Origin: a virus | Reading direction: 5' to 3' (one strand) | Virus record (IMG/VR): IMGVR_UViG_3300042988_000468 | Span: 1-48,420 of that record | Length of the DNA stretch: 48,420 nucleotides | Shown: in pieces, positions 1 to 5,396 of the stretch | How the letters are laid out: every line of letters starts with the position of its first letter | Numbering within the stretch: the first letter of the stretch is position 1 | Program-made: the position numbers and the translations under genes | The notes under the pieces: generated by a model | Seen by the model: the letters and a program-made list of their open reading frames with translations, nothing else | Told to the model about the DNA's origin: nothing | Databases searched by the model: none

Positions 1-58
1 CACCACATCACGCGCGGTAATCATATATCACCACCATACTGTTCAGCCATGCGAGTCT

Positions 59-115
59 TCACCTCGCGTGCCACGTCAATCCACGCATCGGCGTCAATCG
101 TTTATTCTTAGACAT
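59..115 (-). pseudogene. Frameshifted left copy of the 48072-48317 gene
   Basis: The start codon and first eight codons (MSKNKRLT) are identical to the intact gene in the right repeat copy. The 151-bp deletion, which is not a multiple of three, then shifts the frame, and it closes at a TGA at 59-61 after 18 codons. If the two repeat copies both exist in the virion, only the right one can make the full 81-residue protein. If the window is a circular assembly, this is a deletion variant of the same locus. Confidence 0.7.
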
Positions 116-156
116 TCCACATCTCCATTTATTCGAGTTAGACAATTGTAACTACC

Positions 157-176
157 CCACCGGAACTGTCCGGTGG
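157..176. repeat. Small hairpin next to gene 230-493
   Basis: CCACCGGA and TCCGGTGG form a perfect 8-bp stem with an ACTG loop. The same hairpin is in the right repeat copy at 48359-48378. It lies between two minus-strand genes, downstream of 230-493 and upstream of the 48072-48317 gene. No T tract follows on either strand, so it is not a classical intrinsic terminator. Confidence 0.6.
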
Positions 177-179
177 TGT

Positions 180-208
180 GGTGATAGGGTGCCGCGCACC
201 CTATCACC
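180..208. repeat. 13-bp perfect hairpin after gene 230-493
   Basis: GGTGATAGGGTGC pairs perfectly with GCACCCTATCACC around a CGC loop. It lies 22 bases after the stop of the minus-strand gene 230-493, immediately beside the hairpin at 157-176, and is repeated at 48382-48410. It could stabilise the 3' end of that mRNA, attenuate transcription into the next gene, or be a protein site. There is no adjacent T run, so calling it a terminator would be a guess. Confidence 0.6.
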
Positions 209-229
209 ATAGTAAACAAAACTAGTATA

Positions 230-493
230 CTATTTCGCATTCTTTAGATTGCACTTACCGGTGCGTTGATTGCAGACCATTTCGACCGGTTTACAGGCGA
301 GAATTTCATCTGCATCAGCATTCATACCACGCTTGAACGCTTCCACCGCGTCGAGGCGTTTACCAGTCTTAGCCTCGACGTATATCGTCTTGATGTCGCC
401 ACTATCGAGACGTGCCGCGTATGCACGGCAACCCCATAGCTGACCGACGATACCGATACCGAGAACGATAAGGGCATTAATAAAGGTTTTCAT
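230..493 (-). CDS. Small secreted protein of unknown function
   Basis: This 87-residue protein starts with a typical Sec signal peptide: MKT, a hydrophobic core over residues 5-20, then a CRAYA|A-like cleavage site near residue 26. The mature part is about 60 residues, soluble, with three cysteines. The start is supported by AGGAG about 8 bases upstream. It is the first of a group of small minus-strand envelope-targeted genes that continues, across the repeat, with 48072-48317 and 47860-48075. I do not recognise a family. Envelope modification, superinfection exclusion or lysis support are possible, but none is shown by the sequence. Confidence 0.75.
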   Translation of the reverse strand: MKTFINALIVLGIGIVGQLWGCRAYAARLDSGDIKTIYVEAKTGKRLDAVEAFKRGMNADADEILACKPVEMVCNQRTGKCNLKNAK

Positions 494-613
494 CTGTAGG
501 ACTCCTTAGTTGTCCCGACTTAATTGCCGGTGACACTGAAGTACCATTGCATTCACCATGCCACGCGTCGTGCTTGATTTAATTCGATTTGAGGCGTTTT
601 CCCCTGTATAACT

Positions 614-641
614 CGTTTACAGTGACTGCAAATTGTGTCAA
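614..641 (-). promoter_or_regulatory. Possible leftward promoter for gene 230-493
   Basis: On the minus strand TTGACA (641-636) is followed after 16 bases by TAAACG (619-614). The -35 is perfect but the -10 is poor. It is the only good -35 found upstream of gene 230-493, with a leader of about 110 bases. Confidence 0.3.
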
Positions 642-708
642 CTCATTTTGTTTATCTATAATACCGATAGGATCCAGCCAGGTCCTCTTGTATTCCCTCG
701 TATTCCAA

Positions 709-734
709 GGGGTGCAGAGCTTGCTCTGCACCCC
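709..734. repeat. Perfect 12-bp inverted repeat
   Basis: GGGGTGCAGAGC is followed, after TT, by GCTCTGCACCCC. As RNA it would fold to a stem of about 11 bp with a tetraloop; as DNA it is a near-perfect palindrome. No T tract follows on either strand. It could be a factor-assisted terminator or a protein-binding site at the left edge of the control region. Confidence 0.5.
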
Positions 735-789
735 GCCCACCCCAGGACCATGTGATAATGTTGGGCAAAAATTTTTTTCGCATTTTCCC

Positions 790-866
790 GCCGCGCGCGG
801 CGCGCTGCGTCATTATACAATGTTTGGCAAAATTCGTCAATCCATTGTTTATACAATGTATTTTAT
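790..866. repeat. Direct repeat R1 (77 bp, partner at 915-991)
   Basis: This stretch aligns at a constant offset of 125 bases with 915-991. The shared core runs from a GC-rich patch through TACAATGTTTGGC, then TCAATCCATTGTTTATACAA, and ends in TGTATTTTAT, with only scattered differences. Inside it, CATTGT and ACAATG (843-848, 853-858) form a perfect dyad with a 4-base spacer. This looks like a duplicated operator or replication-iteron module. Confidence 0.75.
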
Positions 867-914
867 ATAATCCAAAGTAAATAAATACATTGTAATATGT
901 AATCCATTGTTCGC

Positions 915-991
915 ACCGCAAGCGGCGCACCGCGTTATTGTACAATGTTTGGCGAAATTTGTCAATCCATTGTTTATACAATGTATTTTAT
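915..991. repeat. Direct repeat R2 (77 bp, partner at 790-866)
   Basis: Second copy of the repeat described at 790-866. The dyad CATTGT-TTAT-ACAATG is conserved at 968-983, while the flanking GC-rich patch has diverged more than the AT-rich core. Conservation of the dyad over its surroundings suggests that it is the functional part. Confidence 0.75.
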
Positions 992-1174
992 GCAAAATAC
1001 ATTGTTATTCGTGCCAATGTACTGAAATGTATATGAAACGATACAAAATTAAACAATGGATGCATTTGTATCGAAAAGTATATAAACAAGTTCAATCAAT
1101 CTTGTTTACAAAAAATCGCAATGCGTCACAAAATTTCTCAATAATTTCGCACACTTGACGCGCCGCTCGTTTTA

Positions 1175-1203
1175 TTGACAAACGATTCATTCCATGCTAG
1201 ACT
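1175..1203 (+). promoter_or_regulatory. Sigma70-like early promoter
   Basis: TTGACA (1175-1180) is followed, after exactly 17 bases, by TAGACT (1198-1203), with TGC just before the -10 (extended -10). This is the best promoter-like sequence I found in the window. It points to the early operon starting at 1414, leaving a leader of about 200 bases. The -10 lies in the outer arm of the large inverted repeat, so the start of the transcript would contain that structure and promoter melting could compete with cruciform or protein binding. Confidence 0.65.
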
Positions 1204-1322
1204 TAGTCTGTACGTCTGAATAGTACCCGGTACAATGGATATTATTTTTTTAAGAGGCTGTTCGCTTCTTAAAAAAATGAATATCCATTGTACCTCGTAC
1301 TAGCAGACACGGACTAAGTCTA
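1198..1322. repeat. 125-bp nested inverted repeat (cruciform or leader RNA hairpin)
   Basis: Outer arms TAGACTTAGTC (1198-1208) and GACTAAGTCTA (1312-1322) are perfect complements, followed by GTCTG/CAGAC (1214-1218, 1304-1308) and GTAC/GTAC (1223-1226, 1297-1300). The inner arms GGTACAATGGATATT (1229-1243) and AATATCCATTGTACC (1280-1294) pair over 15 bp, then TTTTTTTAAGA pairs with TCTTAAAAAAA (1245-1255, 1267-1277). Each inner arm carries one TCCATTGT box. It could be an origin structure, an operator for a dimer, or an attenuating 5' leader of the early transcript. Confidence 0.8.
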
Positions 1323-1350
1323 GGTCCAATAACCCCCCGCGTCATACGAA

Positions 1351-1380
1351 TCCATTGTACTAATCTAAAATCCATTGTAC
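1351..1380. promoter_or_regulatory. Two TCCATTGTAC boxes upstream of the early operon
   Basis: TCCATTGTAC occurs at 1351-1360 and 1371-1380, a spacing of 20 bases, or about two helical turns, in the same orientation. The same 10-mer is in the right inner arm of the inverted repeat (1284-1293), with its complement in the left arm (1230-1239). Regular spacing and position between promoter and first gene suggest an operator array or iterons. Confidence 0.5.
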
Positions 1381-1413
1381 TACTCCGCCGGAACTCTAAA
1401 CAAAGGATAGTCA

Positions 1414-1635
1414 ATGGTTACTAAGGAACAAGCTCAAGCTCTCACCTACCGCACAGAGCTTTACCACAAGACTCTCAAAGACTCCCGCAAGGCACCGCTT
1501 AGGGCACGGGTCAATGGTCAGTGCAAGACTTGGAAGACACGTCCAGACGAGTGGCAATTGCCTATGAAGCATGGTCTGCGCACCTGCTTCTACATTACTC
1601 AAAGCAACGCGCACGAGTGGAGCATTGAGCCATGA
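1414..1635 (+). CDS. Hypothetical early protein
   Basis: First gene of the plus-strand early operon, 73 residues, preceded by AAAGGA about 7 bases before ATG. It is basic and rich in Lys, Arg, Thr and Trp, with no signal peptide or membrane segment. The stop overlaps the next start by 4 bases (ATGA), so translation is probably coupled. I do not recognise the family. Its position first after the promoter and operator region fits a takeover or regulatory role, but this is an inference from location only. Confidence 0.75.
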   Translation: MVTKEQAQALTYRTELYHKTLKDSRKAPLRARVNGQCKTWKTRPDEWQLPMKHGLRTCFYITQSNAHEWSIEP

Positions 1636-1844
1636 GATATAAGGCATTGGCTTATCAGGGAGTCTATTGGCTTAAGGACCTTGGCACCTTTGATACTTTC
1701 GACGAAGCTCAACAAGCGTTATTTGATAATGAAGAGAAGTATTGCGGACCTTTGGACTCTGAAGAGTACGAGATTAATCACGAAGCATATTGGTTTGATT
1801 CAAGAATAGAGGAGATTACAGATGTTAATTCTCAAGCTCCATAG
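1632..1844 (+). CDS. Hypothetical acidic early protein
   Basis: 70 residues, strongly acidic, with the N-terminal MRYKALAYQGVYWLKDLG resembling a small beta-strand start and the rest rich in Asp, Glu and Tyr. It overlaps both neighbours, and its last 23 bases also encode the start of the next gene in another frame. No catalytic motif or transmembrane segment is visible. Small acidic early phage proteins often bind host enzymes as DNA mimics; that is a family-level possibility only. Confidence 0.65.
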   Translation: MRYKALAYQGVYWLKDLGTFDTFDEAQQALFDNEEKYCGPLDSEEYEINHEAYWFDSRIEEITDVNSQAP

Positions 1845-2079
1845 TGACGCCGCCCATGGCTGGCTTAAGGTTCCGCACCCTATCGTTGAGCTACTCGGTA
1901 TTGGTAAAGACATAACCTCATATAGCTATATGGATGTAAACTTTGCTTATTTAGAGGAGGACTGCGACGCGCATTTATTTGACGTAAGCATGAGAGAGAA
2001 GGGATTGGATTACGAGACTAAACAAATTTACGACGGCGAGCACTCGCCGATCAGAAGGAAGGACAGATACAAATGCTAG
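1822..2079 (+). CDS. Hypothetical early protein
   Basis: 85 residues, mildly acidic, starting MLILKLHSDAAHGWLKVP. It begins 23 bases inside the preceding gene after a GAGG-containing stretch and ends 7 bases inside the next one. No known motif is seen. It reads like a small cytosolic protein of the early operon that varies between phages. Confidence 0.65.
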   Translation: MLILKLHSDAAHGWLKVPHPIVELLGIGKDITSYSYMDVNFAYLEEDCDAHLFDVSMREKGLDYETKQIYDGEHSPIRRKDRYKC

Positions 2080-2606
2080 ACACAACTAAGGCACTATTTA
2101 ATCACGCAAGTAAGGACCAGACAAGGTACAGGCTTTGCGGAGTCTACTTCGATGGTGAGAAGCTGGTTGCTACCGATGGGCATAGGCTTATCGCCGTTGA
2201 TGCGCACAAGAGTCACATCCCCATTGGTCAATTGAAGCCTGGTACAATTATGGAGGTTAAGGCTTGGAAGGTTGGTGGGATAAACCTAATTGATGGTCAA
2301 TATCCACCTTGGAAGGAGCTAGTCTGCAAGCCTGACGATGCGGACAAGATCACCTTGACGCTTCCCTCATGGCTTGCAGACGTGAAGCGAAGCAAGGGAC
2401 TACTGACTCCCATTGGTATTACAAAAGACGGTCATTTGAGCACTAACCCTAAAGCAGTAAAGGCTTGGTTTAACCCGCATTACCTTGGTGCTTATGCCAG
2501 AGAGGAGGTCAACGTCTATATTAAAGACAATACCGCCCCTATGTATATTGAACCTGTTAATAAACAAGACTGGTTTGCAGTCTTAATGCCTGTTGTGAGG
2601 AATTAA
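2073..2606 (+). CDS. Half-length sliding-clamp-like protein (DnaN family resemblance)
   Basis: 177 residues with two stretches typical of bacterial beta clamps. FDGEKLVATDGHRLIAVD (about 26-43) matches the conserved ATDGHRL loop, and the C-terminus APMYIEPV...AVLMPVVRN (155-177) matches the end of clamp domain III, where cellular proteins have a MPMRL-type tail. A cellular clamp is about 370 residues in three domains. Here there is room for roughly one and a half, so a ring would need more subunits or the protein may only bind clamp partners. The likely role is processivity for the family B polymerase encoded at 14466-16430, or interference with the host clamp. The motif match is clear; the mechanism is inferred. 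Confidence 0.7.
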   Translation: MLDTTKALFNHASKDQTRYRLCGVYFDGEKLVATDGHRLIAVDAHKSHIPIGQLKPGTIMEVKAWKVGGINLIDGQYPPWKELVCKPDDADKITLTLPSWLADVKRSKGLLTPIGITKDGHLSTNPKAVKAWFNPHYLGAYAREEVNVYIKDNTAPMYIEPVNKQDWFAVLMPVVRN

Positions 2607-2607
2607 A

Positions 2608-2895
2608 ATGGCTACATTTTATGGAACGATGAAAGCAGAAGGTAAGAAGTACAACACCAAGATAGGTAGGTCGCACATCACATCGCACACTAGAGGGTGG
2701 GACCATGGCATTGAAGTGACTTACCGGGTCCATGGCAAGACTGGCGCTGTGTGTGAGGTTTGGCAAACTGGTGGCAGCAATAACCCGGAGAGGAAGAAGC
2801 TCATTAAAACCATCAAGCTAAAAGACATATCGAAGCGTAGGCCCGGAAGTATGTACTACGGTCATGCGTTTGGCGGCGCGGAGGTAAAGTCATGA
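2608..2895 (+). CDS. Hypothetical basic early protein
   Basis: 95 residues, basic, starting two bases after the clamp-like gene ends and overlapping the next gene by ATGA. It alternates short hydrophobic and charged stretches (ITSHTRGWDHGIEVTYRVHG), suggesting a small beta-rich fold, and has a basic C-terminus. I do not recognise it. A nucleic-acid-binding role next to the clamp gene is possible but not shown. Confidence 0.7.
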   Translation: MATFYGTMKAEGKKYNTKIGRSHITSHTRGWDHGIEVTYRVHGKTGAVCEVWQTGGSNNPERKKLIKTIKLKDISKRRPGSMYYGHAFGGAEVKS

Positions 2896-3053
2896 GCAGA
2901 GAGTATACCAACAAGCTGTTAGAAATGGTCGAGGGAGGATTGCTCGACTCATATACCGTCATCGTAGCTTGCGTAAATTACATGAGTGAAGACGAGGTCA
3001 AGGACATGATGGAAGCAAATGAGTTTGTAACCGATAGTGAAGAGGAGGAGTAA
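2892..3053 (+). CDS. Small acidic conserved-type phage protein
   Basis: A 53-residue frame beginning MSREYTNKLLEMVEGGLLDS, with VACVNYMSEDEVKDMMEANEF in the middle region and an acidic Glu-rich tail. It starts within the preceding stop (ATGA) and is followed by GGAGG, which serves the next gene. Short helical acidic proteins of this pattern are common in phage early regions and lack assigned function. The codon pattern and tight packing support it as real even though it is very short. Confidence 0.7.
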   Translation: MSREYTNKLLEMVEGGLLDSYTVIVACVNYMSEDEVKDMMEANEFVTDSEEEE

Positions 3054-3058
3054 ACAAA

Positions 3059-3328
3059 ATGAAGCTAAATGCTAAAATCAAGAGTTACATCGACAAAGGT
3101 CTAACTCTCAAAGAGATCATCGAAAAGATGGAAGGTCCGGACGTGACAACAGGTATGATAACAGGCCGGTACTACCGGCTACGACCGAAGCCTCACCATG
3201 GTGTTCTTCCAAAGGCGCACAGACCGAAGCGTAAGAAGACCGCAATCGACGCTGTGCTGGACGCTGATATGAGTGATCGGGAGAAGGTGCGACTCATCAA
3301 ATTGCTGCGTCAAGGTGGTGGAAGATGA
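3059..3328 (+). CDS. Putative small DNA-binding protein
   Basis: 89 residues, very basic in the middle (RPKPHHGVLPKAHRPKRKKT). Residues 5-40 read as a helix-turn-helix-like unit (IKSYIDKGLTLKEIIEKMEG ... GMITGRYYRLR), and the C-terminus (MSDREKVRLIKLLRQ) is a second helical segment. It is preceded by GAGGAGG seven to eight bases upstream and overlaps the next start by four bases. A transcriptional regulator or nucleoid-type protein is the likeliest role. No closer family is recognised. Confidence 0.6.
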   Translation: MKLNAKIKSYIDKGLTLKEIIEKMEGPDVTTGMITGRYYRLRPKPHHGVLPKAHRPKRKKTAIDAVLDADMSDREKVRLIKLLRQGGGR

Positions 3329-3525
3329 GCATAACACCAAGGCAAAAGCTAAGGGATGAGTGTGAGGAGATGGTCAGGGAGATGCTCTACCGCTTCCCTG
3401 AGCTGATGAGTGACGAGGATGACGCGCCGATAGACGGTGCAGACTTTGTGGACCAATTCATTGGCCTGCTTTGGAAAGCTACGGAAGTCCGGCGGATGTA
3501 CCGCATAAGTGACTGGGGGAAATAG
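3325..3525 (+). CDS. Hypothetical early protein
   Basis: 66 residues, acidic and probably all-helical (MSITPRQKLRDECEEMVREM...). It overlaps the preceding gene by four bases, and its TAG stop overlaps the GTG start of the following gene by one base. No motif is recognised. The middle LMSDEDDAPIDG acidic stretch is the only notable feature. Confidence 0.65.
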   Translation: MSITPRQKLRDECEEMVREMLYRFPELMSDEDDAPIDGADFVDQFIGLLWKATEVRRMYRISDWGK

Positions 3526-3734
3526 TGGCGAGGTATCATTTCTCAAGCATGGTCACGGTTCCAGTCGTCATGCGGCTGACAGTAGAAGCCGAGAGTGAGG
3601 AGGAAGCACGGCTTAAAGCCATTGGTCCTGAAGACTCGGACAAATGGGAGTCGGCATTATGGGATGACGGAGAACCTTACATTCTATGGAGTGAAGCCGA
3701 GGGGCTTGATGATGTTGAGATAAAGAAGGGGTAA
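3525..3734 (+). CDS. Hypothetical early protein, GTG start
   Basis: 69 residues. The start is GTG, sharing its first base with the stop of the upstream gene (TAGTG), so re-initiation is likely. The N-terminus ARYHFSSMVTVPVVMRLTVEAESEEEARLKA resembles a small alpha/beta fold whose strand VVMRLTVEAES is followed by a helix with alternating acidic residues. I cannot assign a function. Confidence 0.65.
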   Translation: MARYHFSSMVTVPVVMRLTVEAESEEEARLKAIGPEDSDKWESALWDDGEPYILWSEAEGLDDVEIKKG

Positions 3735-3736
3735 AT

Positions 3737-4096
3737 ATGTTAACTATACCTAAGGTAGAAGACCCGAAGACAAAAGAAGGAACAAGGGCAGATTTGCTCA
3801 AAGACGGCGAGGTAATCGCGGAGGGGCAATATGCTATAACCATGGCCGTTGCCGCTATTGTTCTCTCCCAATTGATGCCTGACCATAGTTGGATTGTCAG
3901 ACATTACACCGTTGGCGAGAACAAGCCCACGGCTAAGGAGAAAAGAGCGATGCAAATAGAGCGCGAGATCGCGCAGATTGAGAAGGAGGAGCAAGGCGAG
4001 GTAGAGCCAGTTTACAACACTCACGAGGAGCACTTGGACGCGCTCTTTGAGGAGCTAAAGCGCAAGAAGGAGGGACGTAATGCGGTACAAGAATAG
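3737..4096 (+). CDS. Hypothetical early protein with charged C-terminal helix
   Basis: 119 residues. The first half contains short strands and a hydrophobic helix (QYAITMAVAAIVLSQLM); the second half (about 65-119) is a highly charged helix or coiled coil with many Glu and Lys. It overlaps the next gene by 17 bases. The hydrophobic segment is too short and mixed to call a membrane span with confidence. No family is recognised. Confidence 0.7.
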   Translation: MLTIPKVEDPKTKEGTRADLLKDGEVIAEGQYAITMAVAAIVLSQLMPDHSWIVRHYTVGENKPTAKEKRAMQIEREIAQIEKEEQGEVEPVYNTHEEHLDALFEELKRKKEGRNAVQE

Positions 4097-4637
4097 ATAC
4101 GACAATGGTCTGTTCATTAACTTGAGCGTTGCCATACCTAAGCCGGTGTTTGACGTGCTGGCTAAGATTGCGGAGGAGACCGACAGGCCGAAGTCATGGC
4201 TCATCATCTCCGCCATTTGCAATGAGATAGAGCAGTCGAGTAAACCGTTTGAGTATAGCATGAGCTTACCCAAAGATGAGCCTTTCGATGAGCTGGAACA
4301 TACGGAGAATGCCAAGAAGATCAGCGCGTTTTTTATCAAGCATTTTCAGCATGCCACCATTGCCAAGATACACTTGGTTATGTTGCGCGAGATCATCGGC
4401 ATACCGGACAAGAAGGAATTCCTGCAAGCCTATAAGACCCTGATCTTTATTGGTAAGCTGCAAGAGGTTGCCATGGTGTCGAAGTACAACGAGAAGCCCA
4501 TGGGCGTCGGTGTGCGCCTGGTATCGCTCCCACACGAAAGGAAGCTCAAGCAGATCAGACGGCATGAGGCTAAGAAGCGCATTGCAGAGAGACACATTCA
4601 ACGCATAAGTGAAGACTTGAAAGGGATTGACGAATGA
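4080..4637 (+). CDS. Putative ribbon-helix-helix DNA-binding protein
   Basis: 185 residues. Residues 12-50 fit a ribbon-helix-helix pattern: a short strand (LFINLSVAIPKPV), a first helix (VFDVLAKIAEETDRP), a turn, and a second helix (SWLIISAICNEIE). The remainder is helical with a very basic C-terminus (HERKLKQIRRHEAKKR). Such proteins are usually dimeric repressors that bind short inverted repeats, so this is one candidate for recognising the CATTGT/ACAATG dyads upstream of the operon. That link is inference. It overlaps both neighbours. Confidence 0.55.
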   Translation: MRYKNRYDNGLFINLSVAIPKPVFDVLAKIAEETDRPKSWLIISAICNEIEQSSKPFEYSMSLPKDEPFDELEHTENAKKISAFFIKHFQHATIAKIHLVMLREIIGIPDKKEFLQAYKTLIFIGKLQEVAMVSKYNEKPMGVGVRLVSLPHERKLKQIRRHEAKKRIAERHIQRISEDLKGIDE

Positions 4638-4828
4638 CAAAGGAACAATTGAAAGACTGGATTGTAAACCACGGCATGACCAATGACCAATTCGCCCGGT
4701 TTATCGGCGTGACTCAATCGTGCGTGATGCACTGGCTCTTTGGTCGAAGGAGCATTCCCATTACCGCTCAAAGGGTCATGCGGCTCATTGACCGCTATCC
4801 GGAGATGCAAGAGGAGTTTGGCAAATGA
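4634..4828 (+). CDS. Cro/C1-type helix-turn-helix regulator
   Basis: 64 residues, almost entirely a helix-turn-helix domain. MTNDQFARFIGVTQSCVMHWLF (about 15-36) has the usual pattern of a helix, turn with Gly-Val-Thr, and recognition helix ending in a Trp, followed by GRRSIPITAQRVMRLID as the supporting helix. It overlaps both neighbours by four bases. It is likely a dimeric repressor or activator of early transcription, and it is another candidate to bind the upstream operator dyads. Confidence 0.8.
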   Translation: MTKEQLKDWIVNHGMTNDQFARFIGVTQSCVMHWLFGRRSIPITAQRVMRLIDRYPEMQEEFGK

Positions 4829-5130
4829 TCGCGTCATTCATTGCCCGGCTTAGGGGAAGGTCCGGGCAATGGCCCGCGCTCCGCAAGGCATGGTTAGCGG
4901 AGCATCCCTACTGCGCGGTCTGTGGTGGGTCTAAAAAGCTAGAGGCTCATCACATTGTCCCGGTCCATCGGGCTGCGGGTAAGGCGGCAGAGCTTGACCC
5001 TGGTAATCTCATCACCCTTTGTCGGACTCATCATTTTTGGTTCGGGCATTTGGGCGACTTCTCTAGCTTTAACCTTCACATTGAGAGGGATGCGGCAGTA
5101 TGGGCCGAGAAGATCAGAACAAGACCATAA
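4825..5130 (+). CDS. HNH endonuclease
   Basis: 101 residues with a complete HNH pattern: CAVCGG (zinc knuckle start), EAHHIVPVHRA (the HH pair), DPGNLITLC (Asn strand) and CRTHH (final His). The zinc ligands are Cys from CAVC and a later Cys-x-x-His. The small size with no extra domains fits phage HNH proteins that either nick DNA near cos sites or act as free-standing mobile nucleases. Its place in the early operon, away from terminase, favours a mobile or host-DNA-degrading role, but this is inferred. Confidence 0.85.
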   Translation: MIASFIARLRGRSGQWPALRKAWLAEHPYCAVCGGSKKLEAHHIVPVHRAAGKAAELDPGNLITLCRTHHFWFGHLGDFSSFNLHIERDAAVWAEKIRTRP

Positions 5131-5396
5131 TCAAGGGCTGGCGGGCTTTGGAGGACCTGGTAGGCTTAAAATCCCACTACATCAAGCGGGCCATGGGGCT
5201 TTACGGCTTCCCTAAGCCCGTCTGGGGCTTCACTCCGCACGCTGACGGCAGCGGCAGGGGAACACCGGCCAGGGTGTGGGATAGGGCAGCCGTGGAGCAA
5301 TGGCTTGTTGATGCTCGGGGCGACGGGCGAGGGGGGTTTTACTGCTCCCGCCCGTCTGACCCTGTGATGACAAACACTTTGCCGCCTGAGACTTGA
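5100..5396 (+). CDS. Putative excisionase/MerR-like DNA-binding protein
   Basis: 98 residues. The N-terminal half (IIKGWRALEDLVGLKSHYIK ... YGFPKPV) looks like the winged helix-turn-helix found in excisionase-type regulators, followed by ARVWDRAAVEQWLVDAR, the usual closing helix of that fold. It overlaps the HNH gene by 31 bases, and its last 58 bases overlap the end of the convergent PrimPol gene (5339-7255). No integrase is present, so it is more likely a transcription regulator than a true excisionase. Confidence 0.6.
   Translation: MGREDQNKTIIKGWRALEDLVGLKSHYIKRAMGLYGFPKPVWGFTPHADGSGRGTPARVWDRAAVEQWLVDARGDGRGGFYCSRPSDPVMTNTLPPET

Larger units (their letters stand above)
1..218. repeat. 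Left copy of terminal direct repeat, with internal deletion
   Basis: These 218 bases match the last 369 bases of the window (48052-48420) except that 151 bases are missing after position 99. The missing block is bounded in the right copy by an 8-base direct repeat, CGTCAATC, at 48143-48150 and 48294-48301, one copy of which remains here. This fits a slippage or recombination deletion between short repeats. The pair is either a true direct terminal repeat, as in many podoviruses, or the overlap of a circular assembly containing a deletion variant; the sequence alone does not decide. Confidence 0.85.
494..1413. other. AT-rich non-coding control region
   Basis: About 920 bases without a credible gene; the short open frames here only translate the repeats. 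The region contains a hairpin at 709-734, GC-rich patches at 790-810 and 912-935, two 77-bp direct repeats, many CATTGT/ACAATG boxes, a sigma70-like promoter at 1175-1203, and a 125-bp inverted repeat at 1198-1322. TCCATTGT or its complement ACAATGGA occurs eight times between 841 and 1378. It sits between the divergent small gene 230-493 and the early operon, so it probably holds early promoters and operators, and possibly an origin. Confidence 0.7.

Noticed and set aside
652-1158. Several short open frames in the left control region
   Set aside because: They translate the 77-bp direct repeats (same MYKQWID start in two frames) and lack ribosome binding sites.
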